From contig NZ_JAADJV010000001.1 in assembly GCF_011684115.1 (NCBI RefSeq), forward strand, positions 2,418,001 through 2,482,000: 64,000 bases of DNA. Reading direction: 5' to 3'. Under the pieces are notes generated by a model that saw only the letters and a list, made by a program, of their open reading frames with translations, searched no databases and was not told the origin of the DNA. Numbering within the stretch: the stretch's first letter is position 1; each line of letters opens with the position of its first letter. The position numbers were made by a program, and so were the translations under genes. Positions 45,059 through 54,272 of this stretch are shown one piece after another. The DNA is from Rahnella aceris. Its GTDB lineage: Bacteria > Pseudomonadota > Gammaproteobacteria > Enterobacterales > Enterobacteriaceae.

Positions 45059-45634
45059 ATGTTTAGCCATAACAGCGTCAGATTACGTCCACTGGAAAAG
45101 GACGACCTGTCGTTTGTTCATCGTCTTGATAATAACGCCAGCATCATGCGTTACTGGTTTGAAGAACCTTACGAGGCTTTCGTCGAACTGACCGACTTGT
45201 ATCACAAGCATATTCACGACCAAAGCGAACGCCGCTTTATTATTGAATACGAAAGCGGACCGGTCGGCCTGGTCGAGCTGGTGGAAATTAATCATATTCA
45301 CCGCCGCGCGGAATTTCAGATCATCATCGATCCGCAGCATCAGGGCAAAGGCTTTGCCGGTGACGCTGTCCGTCTGGCGATGGATTATGCCTTCTCCGTT
45401 CTTAACCTCTACAAACTGTATTTAATCGTGGATAAAGAAAATAAAAAGGCGATCCACATTTACAGCAAATTAGGCTTCGAGCTTGAAGGTGAACTGAAAC
45501 AGGAATTCTTTGTGAACGGCGAATATCGCAGCGCCATCCGCATGTGTATTTTCCAGCCGCAGTTTCTGGCGAAATACAAAACCAAGCCTGTTCAGGTCAA
45601 ACCGGAATCCCTGATTGGCGCCAGCGCGGTTTAA
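45059..45634 (+). CDS. speG: Spermidine N1-acetyltransferase
   Basis: SpeG acetylates spermidine and spermine with acetyl-CoA to limit polyamine toxicity. This 191-residue GNAT protein is close to E. coli SpeG (186 aa). [19 protein letters not shown] (about 24-42) and HDQSERRF form the allosteric spermidine region, and the acetyl-CoA loop is QGKGFAG (about 98-104). I start at [13 protein letters not shown] (45059); the frame is open upstream, but the sequence there holds the leader hairpins. In E. coli speG is elsewhere; here it lies between purN and ppk. Confidence 0.95.
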   Translation: MFSHNSVRLRPLEKDDLSFVHRLDNNASIMRYWFEEPYEAFVELTDLYHKHIHDQSERRFIIEYESGPVGLVELVEINHIHRRAEFQIIIDPQHQGKGFAGDAVRLAMDYAFSVLNLYKLYLIVDKENKKAIHIYSKLGFELEGELKQEFFVNGEYRSAIRMCIFQPQFLAKYKTKPVQVKPESLIGASAV

Positions 45635-45943
45635 TTCCACCGCGACATAAATCGGTAAAAAAATGACCGGTGAAGGATACAAATGTCCTTCATCGGTAAC
45701 ACTTTTCTCTCTTTTGACTCCCCGTTAAAGACTCTCCTGAAATCATCCCTTGTTATGTTGGACTTTCCTGTCAATCTTTCGCAATATTGATAGTAGACAC
45801 TAGGCCCCTCTCACAGATGACTTCCTGCTGCGCTGGCTGCTTAAAAGGCGGGCAACACGAAGAATATGTTGAGCTACATTGCGGTGTTTTCAGGCAAATT
45901 TGCCTGTATGGGCCAGGTTGCAAGCTAAATGAACGGAGTGAAA
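45635..45943. other. Intergenic region between speG and ppk
   Basis: It holds an imperfect hairpin (about 45668-45700, accggtgaagga pairing with tccttcatcggt) after speG, and further on the ppk promoter region. A possible half of a Pho box (cctgtcaatctttc near 45769) is too weak to call. No gene is supported. Confidence 0.5.
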
Positions 45944-48013
45944 ATGGGTCAGGAAAAGCTTTATATCGAGAAAGAACTAAGCTGGCTGTCCTTCAATGAG
46001 CGCGTGTTGCAGGAAGCGGCTGACAAAAGCAATCCCCTGATCGAACGGATGCGTTTTTTAGGGATCTACTCCAATAACCTGGATGAGTTTTATAAAGTCC
46101 GTTTTGCCGATTTAAAACGACGGATCCTCATCAGTGAAGAACAAGGTTTTCTGGGCGCGTCCCGTCATTTGCTGAAAAAAATTCAGGCGAAGGTGCTGCG
46201 CATTGATCAGGAATTCGACAGTCTTTACAACGATTTGCTTCTGGAAATGGCGCGTAATCAGATCTTCCTGATTAACGAACGCCAGGTTTCTGAAAACCAG
46301 CAAGCCTGGCTGCGTCAGTACTTCAAACATCAGCTGCGCCAGTACATCACACCGATTCTGATTAACCACGATACCAATCTGGTGCAATTCCTCAAAGACG
46401 ATTACACCTATCTGGCAGTGGAAATTATCCGTGGCGAAGAGATCCATTACGCGCTGCTGGAAATCCCGTCCGATAAAGTGCCGCGTTTCGTTAACCTGCC
46501 GCCGGAAGCACCACGCCGTCGTAAGCCGATGATCCTGCTGGATAACATCCTGCGTTATTGTCTGGATGATATTTTCAAAGGCTTCTTCGATTACGATGCA
46601 CTGAACGCGTACTCCATGAAAATGACCCGTGACGCCGAATATGATCTGGTCACGGAAATGGAATCGAGCCTGCTTGAGCTGATGTCATCAAGCCTGAAAC
46701 AGCGTCTGACCGCCGAACCGGTACGTTTCGTTTATCAGCGTGATATGCCGGATGAAATGGTCGAACTGCTGCGCGGTAAACTTGGCATCTCCAATTATGA
46801 TTCGGTGATTGCCGGTGGCCGTTATCACAATTTTAAAGATTTCATCGGCTTCCCGAACGTCGGCAAAGCCAATCTGGTCAACCGTCCGCTGCCACGTCTG
46901 CGCCATTTGTGGTTCGATAAATTCCGCAACGGCTTTGCGGCGATCCGCGAGCAAGACGTGCTGCTGTATTATCCGTACCACACGTTTGAGCACGTACTGG
47001 AACTGTTGCGTCAGGCATCGTTCGATCCGAACGTGCTGTCGATAAAAATCAATATTTACCGCGTGGCGAAAGATTCCCGCATTATCGAATCGATGATCCA
47101 CGCCGCGCACAACGGTAAGAAAGTCACTGTTGTCGTCGAACTGCAGGCGCGCTTCGATGAAGAAGCCAATATTCACTGGGCGAAACGTCTGACTGAAGCC
47201 GGTGTGCACGTTATTTTCTCTGCGCCGGGCCTGAAAATACACGCAAAACTCTTTCTTATTTCCCGACGCGAAGGCGACGAGATTGTCCGCTATGCTCATA
47301 TCGGGACCGGTAACTTTAACGAGAAAACGGCGCGCCTTTATACCGACTATTCACTGCTCACCGCCGATGCGAGGATCACCAACGAGGTCCGCCGCGTCTT
47401 CAACTTTATTGAAAACCCTTACCGCCCGGTGTCGTTCGAGCATCTGATGGTGTCACCGCAAAACTCGCGCGACATGCTTTACCGTTTGATCGACCGTGAA
47501 ATTGCCAACGTTCAGGCGGGCGGAACAGGCGGAATTACGCTAAAAATCAATAATCTGGTGGATAAAGGGCTGATAGACCGCCTCTACGTCGCGTCTAACG
47601 TCGGGGTGAAAATCCGTCTGCTGATCCGCGGGATGTGTTCTCTGGTGCCGAATTTACCCGGCTTTAGCGAAAACATTCAGGTTACCAGCATCATTGACCG
47701 CTATCTTGAACACGATCGCGTGTATGTCTTTGAAAATGGCGGCGATTCCAAAGTCTTCCTGTCTTCAGCCGACTGGATGACGCGTAATATTGATTATCGT
47801 ATTGAAGTGGCCGTCGCCCTGCTCGATCCGCGTTTGAAACAGCGCGTTCTGGATATCCTTGAGCTGCTGTTTAGTGACACAGTAAAAGCCAGAGTGATTG
47901 ATAAAGAACTGAGCAACCGGTATGTTCCACGCGGAAATCGCCGCAAAGTCCGTGCGCAACTGGCGATTTATGAATATCTGAAAGAGCTGGAACAACAAAG
48001 TCAGCAAGCCTGA
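45944..48013 (+). CDS. ppk: Polyphosphate kinase 1
   Basis: Ppk polymerises inorganic polyphosphate from ATP; it is membrane-associated and acts with Ppx encoded next. The 689-residue sequence is nearly collinear with E. coli Ppk (688 aa). The autophosphorylated histidine is in the segment [13 protein letters not shown] (about 435), and the second conserved histidine is in [13 protein letters not shown] (about 592). I use [15 protein letters not shown] (45944) as start, giving the family N-terminus; an ATG five codons earlier is in frame. The gap to ppx is 22 bases. Confidence 0.97.
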   Translation: MGQEKLYIEKELSWLSFNERVLQEAADKSNPLIERMRFLGIYSNNLDEFYKVRFADLKRRILISEEQGFLGASRHLLKKIQAKVLRIDQEFDSLYNDLLLEMARNQIFLINERQVSENQQAWLRQYFKHQLRQYITPILINHDTNLVQFLKDDYTYLAVEIIRGEEIHYALLEIPSDKVPRFVNLPPEAPRRRKPMILLDNILRYCLDDIFKGFFDYDALNAYSMKMTRDAEYDLVTEMESSLLELMSSSLKQRLTAEPVRFVYQRDMPDEMVELLRGKLGISNYDSVIAGGRYHNFKDFIGFPNVGKANLVNRPLPRLRHLWFDKFRNGFAAIREQDVLLYYPYHTFEHVLELLRQASFDPNVLSIKINIYRVAKDSRIIESMIHAAHNGKKVTVVVELQARFDEEANIHWAKRLTEAGVHVIFSAPGLKIHAKLFLISRREGDEIVRYAHIGTGNFNEKTARLYTDYSLLTADARITNEVRRVFNFIENPYRPVSFEHLMVSPQNSRDMLYRLIDREIANVQAGGTGGITLKINNLVDKGLIDRLYVASNVGVKIRLLIRGMCSLVPNLPGFSENIQVTSIIDRYLEHDRVYVFENGGDSKVFLSSADWMTRNIDYRIEVAVALLDPRLKQRVLDILELLFSDTVKARVIDKELSNRYVPRGNRRKVRAQLAIYEYLKELEQQSQQA

Positions 48014-48035
48014 ACCCCTGGAGCGTTACACAACT

Positions 48036-49580
48036 ATGCCCCTTAAAAGCAGCCCACTGAATGCCAAGCCACAGGAAATTGCGGCGATTGATCTCGGGTC
48101 GAACAGTTTCCATATGGTCATTGCACGCGTCGTTAACGGCGCGCTGCAGGTCCTGGGACGCCTGAAACAGCGCGTCCATCTGGCCGATGGTCTCGACAGT
48201 AAAAATGTGCTCAGTGAAGAAGCCATTCAACGCGGGCTGGATTGCCTGGCTTTATTCGCCGAACGCCTGCAGGGTTTTCCGGAAAATAACGTCACTATCG
48301 TCGGTACACATACGCTGCGTCAGGCAGTGAACGCCGAGGAATTTCTCAAGCGTGCCAAAGAAGTCATCCCCTACCCGATTGAAATTATTTCCGGGCAGGA
48401 AGAAGCACGACTTATTTTTATGGGTGTTGAACATACGCAGCCTGAAAAAGGCCGCAAGCTGGTGGTCGATATCGGTGGCGGTTCAACAGAACTGGTCATC
48501 GGAGAGGACTTCGAGCCGTTGCTGGCCGAAAGCCGCCGTATGGGCTGTGTCAGTTTTGCGCAGATGTTTTTCCCCAATGGCGAAATCAGCCGCAGTAACT
48601 TCAAACGTGCCCAGCTCGCTGCTGCGCAAAAGCTGGAAACCCTGGCGTGGCAGTACCGCCTGCAGGGCTGGCAGTATGCTTTGGGTGCCTCCGGCAGTAT
48701 TAAAGCGGCGCACGAAGTGCTGGTCGCGATGGGCGAAAAAGACGGCTTAATTACCCCTGAACGGCTGGAAATGCTGTCCGAAGCGGTACTGAACTTTAAA
48801 CATTTCAGTGCCCTGGATTTACCAGGCTTATCGGAAGACAGGCAATCGGTGTTCGTGCCGGGGCTTGCCATTCTGCGCGGCGTGTTCGATGCGCTGGCGA
48901 TCAAAGAGCTGCGTCTTTCTGACGGCGCACTGCGTGAAGGTGTGCTGTATGAAATGGAAGGCCGTTTCCGTCATCAGGATATCCGTACCCGTACTGCCAA
49001 AAGTCTGGCTGAGCATTACAACATTGACCGTGAACAGGCGCGCCGTGTGCTGGATACCACAGAGCAATTGTATGCCCAGTGGCTGGCGCAAAATACCAAA
49101 CTGGTGCAGCCACAGCTGGAATCACTGTTGAAATTCAGCGCCATGTTGCATGAAGTCGGTCTGAGCATTAACCACACCGGCATGCACCGCCATTCCTCGT
49201 ATATCCTGCAAAATACCAACTTGCCGGGTTTCAACCAGGAACAGCAAACGCTGCTGGCCACACTGGTCCGCTTCCACCGAAAAGCCATCAAGCTGGAAGA
49301 ACTGCCGCGCCTGAATCTGTTCAAGAAGAAACACTACATTCCGCTGATCCAGCTTCTGCGTCTAGGGGCGTTGCTCAACAATCAGCGTCAGTCAACGACA
49401 ACGCCTGAATCCCTGCGGTTATCTACCGATGATAATCACTGGACGCTGCGTTTCCCGGCCGGATATCTGGCTCAGAACAACCTGGTTCAGCTGGATTTCG
49501 AAAGAGAACAGAGTTACTGGGATGACGTGACAGGCTGGAAACTGATGCTTGAGGAAGAAGACGGTATTGTGAAAAACTAA
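48036..49580 (+). CDS. ppx: Exopolyphosphatase
   Basis: Ppx degrades long-chain polyphosphate processively and hydrolyses pppGpp. The 514-residue protein has the actin-like ATPase fold ([11 protein letters not shown] at about 19-29; [14 protein letters not shown] at about 143-156, including the catalytic glutamate region near 121), followed by an HD-like helical domain. The length matches E. coli Ppx (513 aa). It is co-transcribed with ppk, as in E. coli, and ends at a strong terminator. Confidence 0.97.
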   Translation: MPLKSSPLNAKPQEIAAIDLGSNSFHMVIARVVNGALQVLGRLKQRVHLADGLDSKNVLSEEAIQRGLDCLALFAERLQGFPENNVTIVGTHTLRQAVNAEEFLKRAKEVIPYPIEIISGQEEARLIFMGVEHTQPEKGRKLVVDIGGGSTELVIGEDFEPLLAESRRMGCVSFAQMFFPNGEISRSNFKRAQLAAAQKLETLAWQYRLQGWQYALGASGSIKAAHEVLVAMGEKDGLITPERLEMLSEAVLNFKHFSALDLPGLSEDRQSVFVPGLAILRGVFDALAIKELRLSDGALREGVLYEMEGRFRHQDIRTRTAKSLAEHYNIDREQARRVLDTTEQLYAQWLAQNTKLVQPQLESLLKFSAMLHEVGLSINHTGMHRHSSYILQNTNLPGFNQEQQTLLATLVRFHRKAIKLEELPRLNLFKKKHYIPLIQLLRLGALLNNQRQSTTTPESLRLSTDDNHWTLRFPAGYLAQNNLVQLDFEREQSYWDDVTGWKLMLEEEDGIVKN

Positions 49581-49596
49581 CCGTTTCGCTGCAATA

Positions 49597-49636
49597 AAAG
49601 AGCCCTCTGGCATCTGATGCGCAGAGGGCTTTTTCT
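49597..49636. terminator. Terminator between ppx and pdeF
   Basis: aaaagagccctctg and cagagggcttttt form a 9-12 bp stem with A/T-runs on both sides, serving both convergent genes. Confidence 0.93.
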
Positions 49637-49655
49637 TTCCGGACATCGCTCAATG

Positions 49656-51896
49656 TCAGACGTTCGGGAATTCCAGTAGTTTGTTTAACGGTTGCGGTTT
49701 ACCCACCAGATAACCCTGCATGTAATCCACACCCAGCTCGTGCAACGCGATTTTCTGTTCTTCAGTTTCCACATACTCCGCCACAATCGACAGATGCTTC
49801 ATGCGCGCCACCTGACAGATTGACTGCACAATGTAGGCGTCCAGCGAATCAGTGAGCATATTGCGCACGAAGCTGCCGTCAATTTTCAGGATATCGGCCT
49901 GAATAGCCTTCAGACGACCGTAACTGGCGTAGCCCGTACCGAAGTCATCAATCGCAATGCGGCAACCGTAGGAACGCAATTCCCGCATCGCCAGGTCGGC
50001 ATATTTCATGTTCTGCAGCAGATGGGATTCGGTCACTTCCAGCACGATCTGGAACGGTTCTACCTCATATTCCAGCATCAGCGTTTTAAAATCGCGGCTA
50101 AAGGTCGGGCGGCACAGCGTCGAGGGCGTGAAATTCACCGCAAAGCGCAGACTCGGCAAATGAACACGGTTCTGATTAATAAACATCAGTGTATGTTTCA
50201 GCACCCACATATCCAGCTGATACGACAAACCGAACTCATGCACCACCGGCAGGAATTTATCCGGTGTGATCAGCGTTCCTTCGGCGCTGTCAGACAGACG
50301 CAGCAGGATTTCATGATAACTGTCGCCACGCACCCCGAAGATGGGTTGCGCCATCAGCACAAAGCGATCGTCATCCAGTGCCCGCTGAATTTTATGCAGC
50401 ATGTCGACTTTTTCTCTGATCTCCAGTTGTACCTGACTGTGGTCGTTTTTATTGGATTCCGGCTGCCCGGTGGTCAGGGAAACTTCAGCAATACCGCTCA
50501 GTTCGCCCAGCAAAATCGGCAGATGTTCCACTGGCGAATACACGGTACAGTACGATAAGCCTATATTGGGATGCAGCGGCAAGCCGTTCCAGATCAGGCG
50601 AAAGTCTTCCAGATAGTCATGCAAATTCTGCAATTTTTTATCCGAATCTTCGCAGTTAAGCCGCAAGACCAGATCATAACCCGGTAAATGATAAACCCGC
50701 TCACCCGGTTGCAGATAAGGCTTCAGCCCGTGGGCCAGTTGTTGTTTAAACTGGATACGCAACTGCATGCCGTAGTTACGGCTCAGCACGTCCATATCGG
50801 AAACACGGATAAAACACAGCATGGAACGCGGATAGCTCGCCAGATCGCGGTTGAAGGCACGCAGGTTTGGCAGACCAAACACCGGATCCTGCAATGCGGC
50901 GGCGCTGGATTTTTTCATCAGCAGACGCTGACGTGAGGCGATGGCCGCCATCAGCAACAACGTCATCGTATAGACCAACATCAGGGCGGACACGAACACC
51001 AGATTATGAACAAAGCCGTGTTCGGAGATAAACCCCTGATAAAATTCAAATAACACAGTCAGGGTGACGGTCCAGACGATACTGATAAAGTAATAACCGT
51101 AGCGCCAGGCTCCAAACAGCAATACCGGAAACAGTAGCGTCAGCGTGTAATCGCTGAGTAAAATCTTCATGAACGGTTCACTCAGCCCCGGCAGGCACAA
51201 CAACGTGACCATGACCCCCAGAACCGCAAACCACAGCATAATCTCAGCAAACTTCACGCCTGGTGCCATTTCCTGACGCAACCTCGTGCAGACCACACGT
51301 AAATAATGCGGCTTGCGGATAATGCGTATCACCAGATAAATCACATGCGAGTTAAGCAGAATACCAAGGACCATCCCCTGTAAATTGACCAAGGTCCTGA
51401 GCGTGAAAAAGTCCCGCGTCGCCATGCCGAGATAATCGGGCAGCAATCCGCTTTCAATCACAATTTGCAGCACGATGACTAAGAATAATGTCAGGAAAAT
51501 CAGCAACCAGCCTACCCGGGCTTTCGCCAGATTCATCAGACCGAGCGGTGCGGACCAGCGACTTCCCGCCTGCCAGCGATAGCCCAGCCAGGCCAGAGAC
51601 AGCGCGGCGAAATAAATCACCGTCATCAGCATCCCCATCTCGAAGCCAATCCGCAGGTAATAGCGCAGGAAAAGCGTCAGGACGATGCCCGGCAATGCGG
51701 CCCAGTCAAATACCATCAGCAACGCGACGCAGGTCGCCATCGGCATATAAATGAGATAAGTACGGCCATCCGGCAGGGAAATCATCGGAGAAAGCCACGA
51801 GGTCACCGGGATCAGCACCAGAGCAAAAATCGCAGGAAGGCCCCACCATTTATGGCGCATGTCTTGCCAGGAAAATTTTTTACGCATCAAGTCCAT
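49656..51896 (-). CDS. pdeF: Cyclic-di-GMP phosphodiesterase PdeF (YfgF)
   Basis: A 746-residue membrane phosphodiesterase that hydrolyses cyclic di-GMP. A MASE1-type sensor with about eight helices covers residues 18-325. It is followed by a degenerate GGDEF domain (about 340-490; no GGDEF signature), then an EAL domain (about 510-740) with EILLRL in place of EVLLR and the metal motif DDFGTGYASYGRL. The E-D-D and K catalytic residues appear intact. E. coli PdeF (747 aa) has the same architecture and lies beside ppx, where it matters for anaerobic growth and peroxide stress. Confidence 0.94.
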   Translation of the reverse strand: MDLMRKKFSWQDMRHKWWGLPAIFALVLIPVTSWLSPMISLPDGRTYLIYMPMATCVALLMVFDWAALPGIVLTLFLRYYLRIGFEMGMLMTVIYFAALSLAWLGYRWQAGSRWSAPLGLMNLAKARVGWLLIFLTLFLVIVLQIVIESGLLPDYLGMATRDFFTLRTLVNLQGMVLGILLNSHVIYLVIRIIRKPHYLRVVCTRLRQEMAPGVKFAEIMLWFAVLGVMVTLLCLPGLSEPFMKILLSDYTLTLLFPVLLFGAWRYGYYFISIVWTVTLTVLFEFYQGFISEHGFVHNLVFVSALMLVYTMTLLLMAAIASRQRLLMKKSSAAALQDPVFGLPNLRAFNRDLASYPRSMLCFIRVSDMDVLSRNYGMQLRIQFKQQLAHGLKPYLQPGERVYHLPGYDLVLRLNCEDSDKKLQNLHDYLEDFRLIWNGLPLHPNIGLSYCTVYSPVEHLPILLGELSGIAEVSLTTGQPESNKNDHSQVQLEIREKVDMLHKIQRALDDDRFVLMAQPIFGVRGDSYHEILLRLSDSAEGTLITPDKFLPVVHEFGLSYQLDMWVLKHTLMFINQNRVHLPSLRFAVNFTPSTLCRPTFSRDFKTLMLEYEVEPFQIVLEVTESHLLQNMKYADLAMRELRSYGCRIAIDDFGTGYASYGRLKAIQADILKIDGSFVRNMLTDSLDAYIVQSICQVARMKHLSIVAEYVETEEQKIALHELGVDYMQGYLVGKPQPLNKLLEFPNV

Positions 51897-52400
51897 CTAA
51901 GTTTTGCGCATGAACTTCATGCTGCAGTGAAGGGTTCAGGGTGTAATAGACATCAGACAGACAGTCCGATGACGATGGCCACAGGTTCCGTCCTCAATTA
52001 TCGTTGTAAAAACGTCATCTCACAGAAAAAACGCAGAAGAAAAAAGAATACAGCGGAGGCCGGGATATAAATTTTAAAATATGGCTGGATTCTAATGTGA
52101 CTTATCTTAAATCCCTTGATGCATATCAATAAACACAATCTTTGTGATTTGACAAAAATTCATCTCAGACAAATTCATCGCGTGATGCATGAAATAAAAT
52201 TTTTTTGGCAATTTCATGCGATCCTTCTTAAGGAGAACGAAAAGTCTTAGGTTTGATGGATTTATACCCCTTTAAACCGCGCGTTTGCCCTTAATCCGAT
52301 TATCTGGCTGCCTGTTTAGATGTGTTATATATTGTAAACGTTATCATTTGCACACCTTCATTCCTTCACCGGAGCAACGATTTACTTAAGCGATTAAATT
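51897..52400. other. Long intergenic region between pdeF and yfgG
   Basis: 504 bases without a supported gene. It contains the pdeF promoter side, a TTGACA at 52149-52154 without a good -10, and a perfect 9-bp inverted repeat gcatgaaat/atttcatgc (52187-52195 with 52211-52219). An A+T-rich tract (ttatatattgtaaacg, about 52325-52340) probably drives yfgG-mgtE. A 12-codon ATG frame at 52256 lacks a well-spaced ribosome-binding site. No M-box-like magnesium sensor was recognised. Confidence 0.5.
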
Positions 52401-52619
52401 ATGTCTCGAAAAACCAACATCAGAATGACGAAAATCGTTTTAGCGATAAGCTTCATTATTTTGTTCGGGCGTCTGGTCTACTCCGCTATCGGTGCGTATT
52501 CACATCATCAGAATCAAAAACAAACCCGGACCGATACGCAAACTGTGGAGTTACAGGAACAGACTCCGGCAAAAACCTGTACCGGCACGCTGAAAACCTG
52601 TCGTTACTCAAAGGACTAA
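52401..52619 (+). CDS. yfgG: Small membrane protein YfgG (DUF2633)
   Basis: A 72-residue protein with one N-terminal membrane helix (about 10-30, MTKIVLAISFIILFGRLVYS) and a hydrophilic tail ending in two cysteines. The helix and the FGRL-YS-IGAY-HHQ pattern match E. coli YfgG (63 aa), reported to aid nickel/cobalt stress resistance. Position after pdeF also agrees. It ends 9 bases before mgtE, so in this genome it is coupled to a metal transporter gene, which suits a metal-related role. Confidence 0.9.
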   Translation: MSRKTNIRMTKIVLAISFIILFGRLVYSAIGAYSHHQNQKQTRTDTQTVELQEQTPAKTCTGTLKTCRYSKD

Positions 52620-52628
52620 GGATCACAA

Positions 52629-54068
52629 ATGTCTGGTGGAAAACCAAAGAATTACGGCCAGAAACTGGCTGAAAGCCGCAGCAGGATCCTCGATCTCCTT
52701 CTGAACACCGATGACCTCGCCGACAGTATTCTGGGCGAGGAACCTGATGTTGATGACGTCACCCGCGCACAACTGATGGACAACACCGCCGAGCTGACCT
52801 CGCGGGTACAAAGTCTTCACGCGGCGGACGTTGCGGACGTACTGGAAGCACTGCCGATCCGTGAGCGTCTGGCGTTATGGCGGCTGGTCGAACCCGCTGC
52901 ACGCGGTAAAGCGCTGGTGGAAGTCTCAGAAACCGTCTGGGACAGTCTGATCGAAGAAATGAGCGATAAGGATTTGCTCAAAACCATGTCACTGCTGGAT
53001 GTGGACGATCAGGTTTATCTGGCGGAGTATCTGCCCCGCGACCTGATTGGCCGCGTACTGACCTCACTGGATCCCCGCCAGCGAGAGAAAGTCCGCGAAG
53101 TGATGAAATTCAGCAAAGAATGCGTTGGCCGTATCATGGATTTCGAGTTGCTGACCGTTCGCCCGGATGTCTCACTGGGCACCGTTCAGCGCTTTCTCCG
53201 CTCACGTAAGTCAATTCCGCAGGCAACCGATAAAGTCTTTATTACTGACCGGAAAAATACGCTGCTTGGCGAATTGCCGCTGACCACGATTTTATTGAAC
53301 GCGCCGCATACGCTGGTTTCCGACGTGATGATCACCGATCTCACCAGTTTTGAACCGGAGGACAAAGCCGAAGACGCCGCCAGCGCGTTCGAACGTTATG
53401 ACCTGATCACCGCAGCCGTCGTGGATAAAAAAGGTAAACTGATGGGCCGCCTGACGGTGGAAGAAATCGTCGATTTCGTCAATAACGACACCGACAGTAA
53501 CTTACGCCGCATGGGTGGCTTAAGCCCTGAAGAAGATGTTTTCTCGCCGGTAACCAAAGCCGTGCGTAACCGCTGGGCGTGGCTGGCCATCAATCTGTGT
53601 ACGGCGTTTGTGGCTTCCCGTGTGATCGGCCTGTTTGAACACACGATTTCGCAGCTCGTTGCGCTGGCCGCGCTGATGCCCATTGTCGCCGGTATCGGCG
53701 GAAATACCGGCAATCAGACCATCACCATGATTGTCCGCGGGCTGGCGCTGCACCATGTTCAGCTCGGCAATCTGAAATTCCTGATGTTCAGGGAGCTGGG
53801 CGTGGCGCTGATCAACGGCCTCGTCTGGGGCGGATTAATGGGGATTGTCACCTGGCTGCTCTATGGCAACTGGGAGATGGGCGCGGTGATGACGCTGGCG
53901 ATGGTGCTAAATTTACTGCTGGCCGCGCTGATGGGTGTCGTCATCCCCCTCACCATGGTACGCCTGGGCCGCGACCCTGCGGTCGGATCCAGTGTGATGA
54001 TTACCGCGCTGACAGACACTGGCGGATTCTTCATTTTCCTCGGCCTTGCCACCATTTTCCTGCTTTAA
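52629..54068 (+). CDS. mgtE: Magnesium transporter MgtE
   Basis: MgtE is a dimeric inner-membrane Mg2+ channel gated by cytoplasmic Mg2+. The 479-residue protein has the N-terminal helical domain (about 50-165, including LHAADVADVLEALP), two CBS domains (about 170-290) and five C-terminal membrane helices (about 310-478) with GIGGNTGNQT (about 357-366) and the pore-lining aspartate near the end (TALTDTGGFF). Backbone synteny with E. coli breaks here, since E. coli lacks mgtE. It is preceded by yfgG and ends at a weak hairpin. Confidence 0.95.
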   Translation: MSGGKPKNYGQKLAESRSRILDLLLNTDDLADSILGEEPDVDDVTRAQLMDNTAELTSRVQSLHAADVADVLEALPIRERLALWRLVEPAARGKALVEVSETVWDSLIEEMSDKDLLKTMSLLDVDDQVYLAEYLPRDLIGRVLTSLDPRQREKVREVMKFSKECVGRIMDFELLTVRPDVSLGTVQRFLRSRKSIPQATDKVFITDRKNTLLGELPLTTILLNAPHTLVSDVMITDLTSFEPEDKAEDAASAFERYDLITAAVVDKKGKLMGRLTVEEIVDFVNNDTDSNLRRMGGLSPEEDVFSPVTKAVRNRWAWLAINLCTAFVASRVIGLFEHTISQLVALAALMPIVAGIGGNTGNQTITMIVRGLALHHVQLGNLKFLMFRELGVALINGLVWGGLMGIVTWLLYGNWEMGAVMTLAMVLNLLLAALMGVVIPLTMVRLGRDPAVGSSVMITALTDTGGFFIFLGLATIFLL

Positions 54069-54076
54069 CAAAATGA

Positions 54077-54099
54077 ATTCCGGCTTTCTGGCCGGAAAA
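54077..54099 (+). terminator. Weak terminator after mgtE
   Basis: attccggc-tttctg-gccggaaaat forms a 7-8 bp stem just after the mgtE stop, followed by ttcgttatct, a poor T-run. Confidence 0.55.
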
Positions 54100-54272
54100 T
54101 TCGTTATCTATTACAGCGTAATGTAGAATTTATATTAATCATTAGCGCTGATTTTCCGGTACTCATTAACCCCTGCCGCAGTTCGCCCTGCGGTAGTGCA
54201 TTGATAACATTAATCAATAAGTATCACTGCGACTGCCTGCAACGCTCCGTCAGCCAGAAAAAGGTTTTCACC

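Noticed and set aside
45765..45790. Possible Pho box before ppk
   Set aside because: Only one 7-base half (ctgtcaa) fits; the second half is absent.
52256..52294. Twelve-codon frame that could be a leader peptide (MDLYPFKPRVCP)
   Set aside because: The nearest ribosome-binding site (aaggag, 52230-52235) is about 20 bases away and no attenuator follows.
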